From assembly GCF_022682495.2 (NCBI RefSeq), contig NW_026527291.1, forward strand, positions 744,001-808,000: a stretch of 64,000 bases of DNA, written 5' to 3'. The notes under the pieces were generated by a model. The model was given only the letters and a program-made list of their open reading frames with translations, searched no databases and was not told where the DNA came from. The position numbers were made by a program, and so were the translations under genes. Source of the stretch: Desmodus rotundus (lineage: Eukaryota > Chordata > Mammalia > Chiroptera > Phyllostomidae). Below, one piece after another: positions 48,580 to 61,320 of the stretch (positions are counted from its first letter, which is position 1; each line of letters opens with the position of its first letter).

Positions 48580-50146
48580 GAGGTCACAGCAGTTTCACAG
48601 GGTCCCTGCGCACCTGTCCATGGAAACAGAAGCCCTCCCTGCCACTCAGAGGACCGTGCGATTTCCCCTAGGCCACACTGCCCAGCAGGACTCTCAGCCC
48701 CGCACAGACAGTGTGCTAAGGACAGACTTGGATACCGGGGCCCTGGGCGGGGGATTTTCCATGGAACTCTCTAAGGGCCCGGTGCCCTGTGTCGCCCGGG
48801 AGTGCCCATGCCCTTCCTTGACCCCGCAGGACACTTGCCTCCAGCAATAAGCAGCCGTCTGCCTCCACGGGGCTCAAACACCTGGGCCCGGTGTGCGGGA
48901 ACCTGGCGTACGTGGAGGCAAACCCCCAGACACCTCTGGCCCGAACCCACCACTGCGAAGATCCCCCTTTTCTTCCATCCGTAAAGGGGCCCTCCCTGGG
49001 GAGTGGAGGAACATGGGGAGGCCCCCAGGAGATGGCTTTTCTCCGAGCCGCGGCTGGCTCGTTTCGGGCCTATACGTGGGCCGCGCATGCGCACTCAGGC
49101 TCCAAAGCACACGCCTTCCTCGGCTCACCTGACCCACCCTTTAGAGGTCACAGCAGTTCCACAGGGTCCCTGGGCACCAGTCCGTGGACACAGGAGCCCT
49201 CCCTGCCACCTAAAGGACCACGCGATTTCCGCTGGGGAACACTCCCCAGAAGCACTCCCAGCCTCGCACAGACACTGTGCGCAGGATAGACTTGTGGACC
49301 AGGGGCCTGGGGGGGGGAATTTTCCAGGGAACTCGCTAAAGGCCAGGTGCCCTCTGTCGCCCTGGGAGTGCCCACGCCATCCCTTAACCCTGCAGGACAC
49401 TATCATCCAGCAATAAGCAGCCCTCTGCCTCCACGGGGCTCAAAAACCTGGGCCCGTTGTGCGAGCACCTGGCGTTCGTGCAGGCAAACCCGCAGACCCC
49501 TCTGGCCCGAACCCACCACTGCGAAGATCCCACTTTTCTTCCATCAGTAAAGGGGTCCTCCTTGAGGAGTGGAGGAACACGGGGAAGCCCCCAGGAGATG
49601 GCTTTTCTCCGAGCCGCGCCTGGCTCCTTTCGGGCCTATACGTGGGCCGCGCGTGCGCACTCAGGCTCCCCACAACAGGCCTCCCTCGGGTCACGGGGCC
49701 CACCCTTGAGGTGTCTCCTGACCCACCCTTGAGGGGTCACGTGACCCACCCCCGGGGGGTCTCGTGACGCACCCCTGAGGGGTCACGTGACCCACCCCTG
49801 GGGGGTCTCGTGACCCACACTTGAGGGGTCACGTGACCCAACCCTGGGGGGTCTCGTGACGCACCCCTGAGGGGTCACGTGACCCACCCCTGAGGGGTCA
49901 CGTGACCCACACCTGCGGGGTCACGTGACCCAACCCTGGGGGGTCTCGTGACGCACCCCTGAGGGGTCACGTGACCCACCCCTGGGGGGTCTCGTGACCC
50001 ACCCCTGAGGGGTCACGTGACCCACCCTTGAGGGGTTTCGTGACCCACCCTTTTGGGGTCACGTGACCCACCCTTTTGGGGTCTCGTGACCCAGCCTTGG
50101 GAGGTCACCTGTCCCACCCTGGAGGGGTCAGGTGACCCGCCCTTGA
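48580..50146 (+). repeat. Full unit U27 (1567 bp)
   Basis: Alpha-M with CAGACACCTC 48580-49143; beta-A 49144-49709; minisatellite 49710-50146, 19 copies. Counterpart of U23. Confidence 0.95.
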
Positions 50147-51101
50147 GAGGTCACAGCAGTTTCACAGGGTCCCTGCGCACCTGTCCATGGAAACAGAAGC
50201 CCTCCCTGCCACTCAGAGGACCGTGCGATTTCCCCTAGGCCACACTGCCCAGCAGGACTCTCAGCCCCGCACAGACAGTGTGCTAAGGACAGACTTGGAT
50301 ACCGGGGCCCTGGGCGGGGGATTTTCCATGGAACTCTCTAAGGGACCGGTGCCCTGTGTCGCCCGGGAGTGCCCATGCCCTTCCTTGACCCCGCAGGACA
50401 CTTGCCTCCAGCAATAAGCAGCCGTCTGCCTCCACGGGGCTCAAACACCTGGGCCCGGTGTGCGGGAACCTGGCGTACGTGGAGGCAAACCCCCAGACCC
50501 CTCTGGCCCGAACCCACCACTGCGAAGATCCCCCTTTTCTTCCATCCGTAAAGGGGCCCTCCCTGGGGAGTGGAGGAACACGGGGAGGCCCCCAGGAGAT
50601 GGCTTTTCTCCGAGCCGCGGCTGGCTCCTTTCGGGCCCATACGTGGGCCGCGCGTGCGCACTCAGGCTCCCCACAACAGGCCTCCCTCGGGTCACGGGGC
50701 CCACCCTTGTGGTGTCTCCTGACCCACCCATGAGGGGTCAAGTGACCCACGCCCGGGGGGTCTCGTGACCCACCCCTGAGGTGTCACGTGACCCACCCCT
50801 GGGGGGTCTCGTGACCCACCCTTGAGGGGTCACGTGACCCACCCCTGAGGGGTCACGTGACCCACACCTGCGGGGTCACGTGACCCACCCCTGGGGGGTC
50901 TCGTGACGCACCCCTGAGGGGTCACGTGACCCACCCCTGGGGGGTCTCGTGACGCACCCCTGAGGGGTCACGTGACCCACCCTTGAGGGGTTTCGTGACC
51001 CACCCTTTTGGTGTCACGTGACCCACCCTTTTGGGGTCTCGTGACCCACCCTTGGGAAGTCACCTGTCCCACCCTGGAGGGGTCAGGTTACCCGACCTTG
51101 A
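50147..51101 (+). repeat. Hybrid unit H9 (955 bp)
   Basis: Counterpart of H6 (GGGACCGGTGCC near 50345) but without H6's private CTGGCGAG. Minisatellite 50711-51101, 17 copies. Confidence 0.94.
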
Positions 51102-52622
51102 GAGGTCACAGCAGTTTCACAGGGTCCCTGCGCACCTGTCCATGGAAACAGAAGCCCTCCCTGCCACTCAGAGGACCGCGCGATTACCCCTAGGCCACAC
51201 TGCCCAGCAGCACTCTCAGCCCCGCACAGACAGTGTGCTAAGGACAGACTTTGATACCGGGGCCCTGGGCGGGGGCTTTTCCATGGAACTCTCTAAGGGC
51301 CCGGTGCCCTGTGTCGCCCGGGAGTGCCCAAGCCCTTCCTTGACCCCGCAGGACACTTGCATCCAGCAATAAGCAGCCGTCTGCCTCCACGTGGCTCAAA
51401 CACCTGGGCCCGGTGTGCGGGAACCTGGCGTACGTGGAGGCAAACCCCCAGACCCCTCTGGCCCGAACCCACCACTGCGAAGATCCCCCTTTTCTTCCAT
51501 CCGTAAAGGGGCCCTCCCTGGGGAGTGGAGGAACATGGGGAGGCCCCCAGGAGATGGCTTTTCTCCGAGCCGCGGCTGGCTCGTTTCGGGCCTATACGTG
51601 GGCCGCGCATGCGCACTCAGGCTCCAAAGCACACGCCTTCCTCGGCTCACCTGACCCACCCTTTAGAGGTCACAGCAGTTCCACAGGGTCCCTGGGCACC
51701 AGTCCGTGGACACAGGAGCCCTCCCTGCCACCTAAAGGACCACGCGATTTCCGCTGGGGAACACTCCCCAGAAGCACTCCCAGCCTCGCACAGACACTGT
51801 GCGCAGGATAGACTTGTGGACCAGGGGCCTGGGGGGGGGAATTTTCCAGGGAACTCGCTAAAGGCCAGGTGCCCTCTGTCGCCCTGGGAGTGCCCACGCC
51901 ATCCCTTAACCCTGCAGGACACTATCATCCAGCAATAAGCAGCCCTCTGCCTCCACGGGGCTCAAAAACCTGGGCCCGTTGTGCGAGCACCTGGCGTTCG
52001 TGCAGGCAAACCCGCAGACCCCTCTGGCCCGAACCCACCACTGCGAAGATCCCACTTTTCTTCCATCAGTAAAGGGGTCCTCCTTGAGGAGTGGAGGAAC
52101 ACGGGGAAGCCCCCAGGAGATGGCTTTTCTCCGAGCCGCGCCTGGCTCCTTTCGGGCCTATACGTGGGCCGCGCGTGCGCACTCAGGCTCCCCACAACAG
52201 GCCTCCCTCGGGTCACGGGGCCCACCCTTGAGGTGTCTCCTGACCCACCCTTGAGGGGTCACGTGACCCACCCACGGGGGGTCTCGTGACGCACCCCTGA
52301 GGGGTCACGTGACCCACCCCTGGGGGGTCTCGTGACCCACCCTTGAGGGGTCAGGTGACCCACCCCTGAGGGGTCACGTGACCCACACCTGCGGGGTCAC
52401 GTGACCCACCCCTGGGGGGTCTCGTGACGCACCCCTGAGGGGTCACGTGACCCACCCCTGGGGGGTCTCGTGACCCACCTCTGAGGGGTCACGTGACCCA
52501 CCCTTGAGGGGTTTCGTGACCCACCCTTTTGGGGTCACGTGACCCACCCTTTTGGGGTCTCGTGACCCAGCCTTGGGAGGTCACCTGTCCCACCCTGGAG
52601 GGGTCAGGTGACCCGCCCTTGA
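51102..52622 (+). repeat. Full unit U28 (1521 bp)
   Basis: Alpha 51102-51665 with C at 51276 and a private CCACGTGGCTC near 51391; beta-A 51666-52231; minisatellite 52232-52622, 17 copies. Counterpart of U24. Confidence 0.95.
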
Positions 52623-53577
52623 GAGGTCACAGCAGTTTCACAGGGTCCCTGCGCACCTGTCCATGGAAACAGAAGCCCTCCCTGCCACTCAGAGGACCGT
52701 GCGATTTCCCCTAGGCCACATTGCCCAGCAGGACTCTCAGCCCCGCACAGACAGTGTGCTAAGGACAGACTTGGATACCGGGGCCCTGGGCGGGGGATTT
52801 TCCATGGAACTCTCTAAGGGCCCGGTGCCCTGTGTCGCCCGGGAGTGCCCAAGCCCTTCCTTGACCCCGCAGGACACTTGCATCCAGCAATAAGCAGCCG
52901 TCTGCCTCCACGGGGCTCAAACACCTGGGCCCGGTGTGCGGGAACCTGGCGTACGTGGAGGCAAACCCCCAGACCCCTCTGGCCCGAACCCACCACTGCG
53001 AAGATCCCCCTTTTCTTCCATCCGTAAAGGGGCCCTCCCTGGGGAGTGGAGGAACACGGGGAGGCCCCCAGGAGATGGCTTTTCTCCGAGCCGCGGCTGG
53101 CTCCTTTCGGGCCCATACGTGGGCCGCGCGTGCGCACTCAGGCTCCCCACAACAGGCCTCCCTCGGGTCACGGGGCCCACCCTTGTGGTGTCTCCTGACC
53201 CACCCATGAGGGGTCAAGTGACCCACGCCCGGGGGGTCTCGTGACCCACCCCTGAGGTGTCACGTGACCCACCCCTGGGGGGTCTCGTGACCCACCCTTG
53301 AGGGGTCACGTGACCCACCCCTGAGGGGTCACGTGACCCACACCTGCGGGGTCACGTGACCCACCCCTGGGGGGTCTCGTGACGCACCCCTGAGGGGTCA
53401 CGTGACCCACCCCTGGGGGGTCTCGTGACGCACCCCTGAGGGGTCACGTGACCCACCCTTGAGGGGTTTCGTGACCCACCCTTTTGGTGTCACGTGACCC
53501 ACCCTTTTGGGGTCTCGTGACCCACCCTTGGGAAGTCACCTGTCCCACCCTGGAGGGGTCAGGTTACCCGACCTTGA
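52623..53577 (+). repeat. Hybrid unit H10 (955 bp), mosaic alpha part
   Basis: T at 52721 as in H7 and H8, followed by standard-alpha CCCAAGCCC and CTTGCATCC as in H8. Minisatellite 53187-53577, 17 copies. Confidence 0.94.
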
Positions 53578-55098
53578 GAGGTCACAGCAGTTTCACAGGG
53601 TCCCTGCGCACCTGTCCATGGAAACAGAAGCCCTCCCTGCCACTCAGAGGACCGCGCGATTACCCCTAGGCCACACTGCCCAGCAGCACTCTCAGCCCCG
53701 CACAGACAGTGTGCTAAGGACAGACTTTGATACCGGGGCCCTGGGCGGGGGATTTTCCATGGAACTCTCTAAGGGCCCGGTGCCCTGTGTCGCCCGGGAG
53801 TGCCCAAGCCCTTCCTTGACCCCGCAGGACACTTGCATCCAGCAATAAGCAGCCGTCTGCCTCCACGGGGCTCAAACACCTGGGCCCGGTGTGCGGGAAC
53901 CTGGCGTACGTGGAGGCAAACCCCCAGACCCCTCTGGCCCGAACCCACCACTGCGAAGATCCCCCTTTTCTTCCATCCGTAAAGGGGCCCTCCCTGGGGA
54001 GTGGAGGAACATGGGGAGGCCCCCAGGAGATGGCTTTTCTCCGAGCCGCGGCTGGCTCGTTTCGGGCCTATACGTGGGCCGCGCATGCGCACTCAGGCTC
54101 CAAAGCACACGCCTTCCTCGGCTCACCTGACCCACCCTTTAGAGGTCACAGCAGTTCCACAGGGTCCCTGGGCACCAGTCCGTGGACACAGGAGCCCTCC
54201 CTGCCACCTAAAGGACCACGCGATTTCCGCTGGGGAACACTCCCCAGAAGCACTCCCAGCCTCGCACAGACACTGTGCGCAGGATAGACTTGTGGACCAG
54301 GGGCCTGGGGGGGGGAATTTTCCAGGGAACTCGCTAAAGGCCAGGTGCCCTCTGTCGCCCTGGGAGTGCCCACGCCATCCCTTAACCCTGCAGGACACTA
54401 TCATCCAGCAATAAGCAGCCCTCTGCCTCCACGGGGCTCAAACACCTGGGGCCGTTGTGCGAGCACCTGGCGTTCGTGCAGGCAAACCCGCAGACCCCTC
54501 TGGCCCGAACCCATCACTGCGAAGATCCCACTTTTCTTCCATCCGTAAAGGGGTCCTCCTTGAGGAGTGGAGGAACACGGGGAGGCCCCCAGGAGATGGC
54601 TTTTCTCCGAGCCGCAGCTGGCTCCTTTCGGGCCCATACGTGGGCCGCGCGTGCGCACTCAGGCTCCCCACAACAGGCCTCCCTCGGGTCACGGGGCCCA
54701 CCCTTGTGGTGTCTCCTGACCCACCCATGAGGGGTCAAGTGACCCACGCCCGGGGGGTCTCGTGACCCACCCCTGAGGTGTCACGTGACCCACCCCTGGG
54801 GGGTCTCGTGACCCACCCTTGAGGGGTCACGTGACCCACCCCTGAGGGGTCACGTGACCCACACCTGCGGGGTCACGTGACCCACCCCTGGGGGGTCTCG
54901 TGACGCACCCCTGAGGGGTCACGTGACCCACCCCTGGGGGGTCTCATGACGCACCCCTGAGGGGTCACGTGACCCACCCTTGAGGGGTTTCGTGACCCAC
55001 CCTTTTGGTGTCACGTGACCCACCCTTTTGGGGTCTCGTGACCCACCCTTGGGAAGTCACCTGTCCCACCCTGGAGGGGTCAGGTTACCCGACCTTGA
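53578..55098 (+). repeat. Full unit U29 (1521 bp)
   Basis: Alpha standard 53578-54141; beta-G 54142-54707 with A at 54616 (CCGCAGCTGG) and a private CCATCACTGC near 54513; minisatellite 54708-55098, 17 copies, with A at 54946 (TCTCATGACG). Confidence 0.95.
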
Positions 55099-56665
55099 GA
55101 GGTCACAGCAGTTTCACAGGGTCCCTGCGCACCTGTCCATGGAAACAGAAGCCCTCCCTGCCACTCAGAGGACCGCGCGATTACCCCTAGGCCACACTGC
55201 CCAGCAGCACTCTCAGCCCCGCACAGACAGTGTGCTAAGGACAGACTTGGATACCGGGGCCCTGGGCGGGGGATTTTCCATGGAACTCTCTAAGGGCCCG
55301 GTGCCCTGTGTCGCCCGGGAGTGCCCAAGCCCTTCCTTGACCCCGCAGGACACTTGCATCCAGCAATAAGCAGCCGTCTGCCTCCACGGGGCTCAAACAC
55401 CTGGGCCCGGTGTGCGGGAACCTGGCGTACGTGGAGGCAAACCCCCAGACCCCTCTGGCCCGAACCCACCACTGCGAAGATCCCCCTTTTCTTCCATCCG
55501 TAAAGGGGCCCTCCCTGGGGAGTGGAGGAACATGGGGAGGCCCCCAGGAGATGGCTTTTCTCCGAGCCGCGGCTGGCTCGTTTCGGGCCTATACGTGGGC
55601 CGCGCATGCGCACTCAGGCTCCAAAGCACACGCCTTCCTCGGCTCACCTGACCCACCCTTTAGAGGTCACAGCAGTTCCACAGAGTCCCTGGGCACCAGT
55701 CCGTGGACACAGGAGCCCTCCCTGCCACCTAAAGGACCACGCGATTTCCGCTGGGGAACACTCCCCAGAAGCACTCCCAGCCTCGCACAGACACTGTGCG
55801 CAGGATAGACTTGTGGACCAGGGGCCTGGGGGGGGGAATTTTCCAGGGAACTCGCTAAAGGCCAGGTGCCCTCTGTCGCCCTGGGAGTGCCCACGCCATC
55901 CCTTAACCCTGCAGGACACTATCATCCAGCAATAAGCAGCCCTCTGCCTCCACGGGGCTCAAAAACCTGGGCCCGTTGTGCGAGCACCTGGCGTTCGTGC
56001 AGGCAAACCCGCAGACCCCTCTGGCCCGAACCCACCACTGCGAAGATCCCACTTTTCTTCCATCAGTAAAGGGGTCCTCCTTGAGGAGTGGAGGAACACG
56101 GGGAAGCCCCCAGGAAATGGCTTTTCTCCGAGCCGCGCCTGGCTCCTTTCGGGCCTATACGTGGGCCGCGCGTGCGCAATCAGGCTCCCCACAACAGGCC
56201 TCCCTCGGGTCACGGGGCCCACCCTTGAGGTGTCTCCTGACCCACCCTTGAGGGGTCACGTGACCCACCCCCGGGGGGTCTCGTGACGCACCCCTGAGGG
56301 GTCACGTGACCCACCCCTGGGGGGTCTCGTGACCCACACTTGAGGGGTCACGTGACCCAACCCTGGGGGGTCTCGTGACGCACCCCTGAGGGGTCACGTG
56401 ACCCACCCCTGAGGGGTCACGTGACCCACACCTGCGGGGTCACGTGACCCAACCCTGGGGGGTCTCGTGACGCACCCCTGAGGGGTCACGTGACCCACCC
56501 CTGGGGGGTCTCGTGACCCACCCCTGAGGGGTCACGTGACCCACCCTTGAGGGGTTTCGTGACCCACCCTTTTGGGGTCACGTGACCCACCCTTTTGGGG
56601 TCTCGTGACCCAGCCTTGGGAGGTCACCTGTCCCACCCTGGAGGGGTCAGGTGACCCGCCCTTGA
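55099..56665 (+). repeat. Full unit U30 (1567 bp)
   Basis: Alpha standard 55099-55662; beta-A/S 55663-56228 with CAGGAAATGGC near 56116, as in U22 and U26; minisatellite 56229-56665, 19 copies. Confidence 0.95.
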
Positions 56666-58232
56666 GAGGTCACAGCAGTTTCACAGGGTCCCTGCGCACC
56701 TGTCCATGGAAACAGAAGCCCTCCCTGCCACTCAGAGGACCGTGCGATTTCCCCTAGGCCACACTGCCCAGCAGGACTCTCAGCCCCGCACAGACAGTGT
56801 GCTAAGGACAGACTTGGATACCGGGGCCCTGGGCGGGGGATTTTCCATGGAACTCTCTAAGGGACCGGTGCCCTGTGTCGCCCGGGAGTGCCCATGCCCT
56901 TCCTTGACCCCGCAGGACACTTGCCTCCAGCAATAAGCAGCCGTCTGCCTCCACGGGGCTCAAACACCTGGGCCCGGTGTGCGGGAACCTGGCGTACGTG
57001 GAGGCAAACCCCCAGACCCCTCTGGCCCGAACCCACCACTGCGAAGATCCCCCTTTTCTTCCATCCGTAAAGGGGCCCTCCCTGGGGAGTGGAGGAACAT
57101 GGGGAGGCCCCCAGGAGATGGCTTTTCTCCGAGCCGCGGCTGGCTCGTTTCGGGCCTATACGTGGGCCGCGCATGCGCACTCAGGCTCCAAAGCACACGC
57201 CTTCCTCGGCTCACCTGACCCACCCTTTAGAGGTCACAGCAGTTCCACAGAGTCCCTGGGCACCAGTCCGTGGACACAGGAGCCCTCCCTGCCACCTAAA
57301 GGACCACGCGATTTCCGCTGGGGAACACTCCCCAGAAGCACTCCCAGCCTCGCACAGACACTGTGCGCAGGATAGACTTGTGGACCAGGGGCCTGGGGGG
57401 GGGAATTTTCCAGGGAACTCGCTAAAGGCCAGGTGCCCTCTGTCGCCCTGGGAGTGCCCACGCCATCCCTTAACCCTGCAGGACACTATCATCCAGCAAT
57501 AAGCAGCCCTCTGCCTCCACGGGGCTCAAAAACCTGGGCCCGTTGTGCGAGCACCTGGCGTTCGTGCAGGCAAACCCGCAGACCCCTCTGGCCCGAACCC
57601 ACCACTGCGAAGATCCCACTTTTCTTCCATCAGTAAAGGGGTCCTCCTTGAGGAGTGGAGGAACACGGGGAAGCCCCCAGGAGATGGCTTTTCTCCGAGC
57701 CGCGCCTGGCTCCTTTCGGGCCTATACGTGGGCCGCGCGTGCGCAATCAGGCTCCCCACAACAGGCCTCCCTCTGGTCACGGGGCCCACCCTTGAGGTGT
57801 CTCCTGACCCACCCTTGAGGGGTCACGTGACCCACCCCCGGGGGGTCTCGTGACGCACCCCTGAGGGGTCACGTGACCCACCCCTGGGGGGTCTCGTGAC
57901 CCACACTTGAGGGGTCACGTGACCCAACCCTGGGGGGTCTCGTGACGCACCCCTGAGGGGTCACGTGACCCACCCCTGAGGGGTCACGTGACCCACACCT
58001 GCGGGGTCACGTGACCCACCCCTGGGGGGTCTCGTGACGCACCCCTGAGGGGTCACGTGACCCACCCCTGGGGGGTCTCGTGACGCACCCCTGAGGGGTC
58101 ACGTGACCCACCCTTGAGGGGTTTCGTGACCCACCCTTTTGGTGTCACGTGACCCACCCTTTTGGGGTCTCGTGACCCACCCTTGGGAAGTCACCTGTCC
58201 CACCCTGGAGGGGTCAGGTTACCCGACCTTGA
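56666..58232 (+). repeat. Full unit U31 (1567 bp), mosaic minisatellite
   Basis: Alpha-M with GGGACCGGTGCC 56666-57229; beta-A/S 57230-57795 with T at 57774 (CCCTCTGGTC); minisatellite 57796-58232, 19 copies. The block begins A-type but ends G-type (CTTTTGGTGTCACG, then CACCCTTGGGAAG), so the exchange lies inside the minisatellite. Confidence 0.94.
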
Positions 58233-59753
58233 GAGGTCACAGCAGTTTCACAGGGTCCCTGCGCACCTGTCCATGGAAACAGAAGCCCTCCCTGCCACTC
58301 AGAGGACCGCGCGATTACCCCTAGGCCACACTGCCCAGCAGCACTCTCAGCCCCGCACAGACAGTGTGCTAAGGACAGACTTTGATACCGGGGCCCTGGG
58401 CGGGGGATTTTCCATGGAACTCTCTAAGGGCCCGGTGCCCTGTGTCGCCCGGGAGTGCCCAAGCCCTTCCTTGACCCCGCAGGACACTTGCATCCAGCAA
58501 TAAGCAGCCGTCTGCCTCCACGGGGCTCAAACACCTGGGCCCGGTGTGCGGGAACCTGGCGTACGTGGAGGCAAACCCCCAGACCCCTCTGGCCCGAACC
58601 CACCACTGCGAAGATCCCCCTTTTCTTCCATCCGTAAAGGGGCCCTCCCTGGGGAGTGGAGGAACATGGGGAGGCCCCCAGGAGATGGCTTTTCTCCGAG
58701 CCGCGGCTGGCTCGTTTCGGGCCTATACGTGGGCCGCGCATGCGCACTCAGGCTCCAAAGCACACGCCTTCCTCGGCTCACCTGACCCACCCTTTAGAGG
58801 TCACAGCAGTTCCACAGGGTCCCTGGGCACCAGTCCGTGGACACAGGAGCCCTCCCTGCCACCTAAAGGACCACGCGATTTCCGCTGGGGAACACTCCCC
58901 AGAAGCACTCCCAGCCTCGCACAGACACTGTGCGCAGGATAGACTTGTGGACCAGGGGCCTGGGGGGGGGAATTTTCCAGGGAACTCGCTAAAGGCCAGG
59001 TGCCCTCTGTCGCCCTGGGAGTGCCCACGCCATCCCTTAACCCTGCAGGACACTATCATCCAGCAATAAGCAGCCCTCTGCCTCCACGGGGCTCAAACAC
59101 CTGGGGCCGTTGTGCGAGCACCTGGCGTTCGTGCAGGCAAACCCGCAGACCCCTCTGGCCCGAACCCACCACTGCGAAGATCCCACTTTTCTTCCATCCG
59201 TAAAGGGGTCCTCCTTGAGGAGTGGAGGAACACGGGGAGGCCCCCAGGAGATGGCTTTTCTCCGAGCCGCAGCTGGCTCCTTTCGGGCCCATACGTGGGC
59301 CGCGCGTGCGCACTCAGGCTCCCCACAACAGGCCTCCCTCGGGTCACGGGGCCCACCCTTGTGGTGTCTCCTGACCCACCCATGAGGGGTCAAGTGACCC
59401 ACGCCCGGGGGGTCTCGTGACCCACCCCTGAGGTGTCACGTGACCCACCCCTGGGGGGTCTCGTGACCCACCCTTGAGGGGTCACGTGACCCACCCCTGA
59501 GGGGTCACGTGACCCACACCTGCGGGGTCACGTGACCCACCCCTGGGGGGTCTCGTGACGCACCCCTGAGGGGTCACGTGACCCACCCCTGGGGGGTCTC
59601 ATGACGCACCCCTGAGGGGTCACGTGACCCACCCTTGAGGGGTTTCGTGACCCACCCTTTTGGTGTCACGTGACCCACCCTTTTGGGGTCTCGTGACCCA
59701 CCCTTGGGAAGTCACCTGTCCCACCCTGGAGGGGTCAGGTTACCCGACCTTGA
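58233..59753 (+). repeat. Full unit U32 (1521 bp)
   Basis: Alpha standard 58233-58796; beta-G 58797-59362 with A at 59271; minisatellite 59363-59753, 17 copies, with A at 59601. Both markers are 4655 bp from those of U29. Confidence 0.95.
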
Positions 59754-61320
59754 GAGGTCACAGCAGTTTCACAGGGTCCCTGCGCACCTGTCCATGGAAA
59801 CAGAAGCCCTCCCTGCCACTCAGAGGACCGCGCGATTACCCCTAGGCCACACTGCCCAGCAGCACTCTCAGCCCCGCACAGACAGTGTGCTAAGGACAGA
59901 CTTGGATACCGGGGCCCTGGGCGGGGGATTTTCCATGGAACTCTCTAAGGGCCCGGTGCCCTGTGTCGCCCGGGAGTGCCCAAGCCCTTCCTTGACCCCG
60001 CAGGACACTTGCATCCAGCAATAAGCAGCCGTCTGCCTCCACGGGGCTCAAACACCTGGGCCCGGTGTGCGGGAACCTGGCGTACGTGGAGGCAAACCCC
60101 CAGACCCCTCTGGCCCGAACCCACCACTGCGAAGATCCCCCTTTTCTTCCATCCGTAAAGGGGCCCTCCCTGGGGAGTGGAGGAACATGGGGAGGCCCCC
60201 AGGAGATGGCTTTTCTCCGAGCCGCGGCTGGCTCGTTTCGGGCCTATACGTGGGCCGCGCATGCGCACTCAGGCTCCAAAGCACACGCCTTCCTCGGCTC
60301 ACCTGACCCACCCTTTAGAGGTCACAGCAGTTCCACAGAGTCCCTGGGCACCAGTCCGTGGACACAGGAGCCCTCCCTGCCACCTAAAGGACCACGCGAT
60401 TTCCGCTGGGGAACACTCCCCAGAAGCACTCCCAGCCTCGCACAGACACTGTGCGCAGGATAGACTTGTGGACCAGGGGCCTGGGGGGGGGAATTTTCCA
60501 GGGAACTCGCTAAAGGCCAGGTGCCCTCTGTCGCCCTGGGAGTGCCCACGCCATCCCTTAACCCTGCAGGACACTATCATCCAGCAATAAGCAGCCCTCT
60601 GCCTCCACGGGGCTCAAAAACCTGGGCCCGTTGTGCGAGCACCTGGCGTTCGTGCAGGCAAACCCGCAGACCCCTCTGGCCCGAACCCACCACTGCGAAG
60701 ATCCCACTTTTCTTCCATCAGTAAAGGGGTCCTCCTTGAGGAGTGGAGGAACACGGGGAAGCCCCCAGGAGATGGCTTTTCTCCGAGCCGCGCCTGGCTC
60801 CTTTCGGGCCTATACGTGGGCCGCGCGTGCGCAATCAGGCTCCCCACAACAGGCCTCCCTCGGGTCACGGGGCCCACCCTTGAGGTGTCTCCTGACCCAC
60901 CCTTGAGGGGTCACGTGACCCACCCCCGGGGGGTCTCGTGACGCACCCCTGAGGGGTCACGTGACCCACCCCTGGGGGGTCTCGTGACCCACACTTGAGG
61001 GGTCACGTGACCCAACCCTGGGGGGTCTCGTGACGCACCCCTGAGGGGTCACGTGACCCACCCCTGAGGGGTCACGTGACCCACACCTGCGGGGTCACGT
61101 GACCCAACCCTGGGGGGTCTCGTGACGCACCCCTGAGGGGTCACGTGACCCACCCCTGGGGGGTCTCGTGACCCACCCCTGAGGGGTCACGTGACCCACC
61201 CTTGAGGGGTTTCGTGACCCACCCTTTTGGGGTCACGTGACCCACCCTTTTGGGGTCTCGTGACCCAGCCTTGGGAGGTCACCTGTCCCACCCTGGAGGG
61301 GTCAGGTGACCCGCCCTTGA
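59754..61320 (+). repeat. Full unit U33 (1567 bp)
   Basis: Alpha standard 59754-60317; beta-A/S 60318-60883; minisatellite 60884-61320, 19 copies. It resembles U30 but has CAGGAGATGGC, not CAGGAAATGGC. Confidence 0.95.

Larger units (their letters stand above)
47013..52740 (+). repeat. Super-repeat B, copy 2
   Basis: Copy of 37972-43700. It lacks H6's CTGGCGAG and carries its own CCACGTGGCTC near 51391 and GTCGCGTGAC near 48447. Confidence 0.88.
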
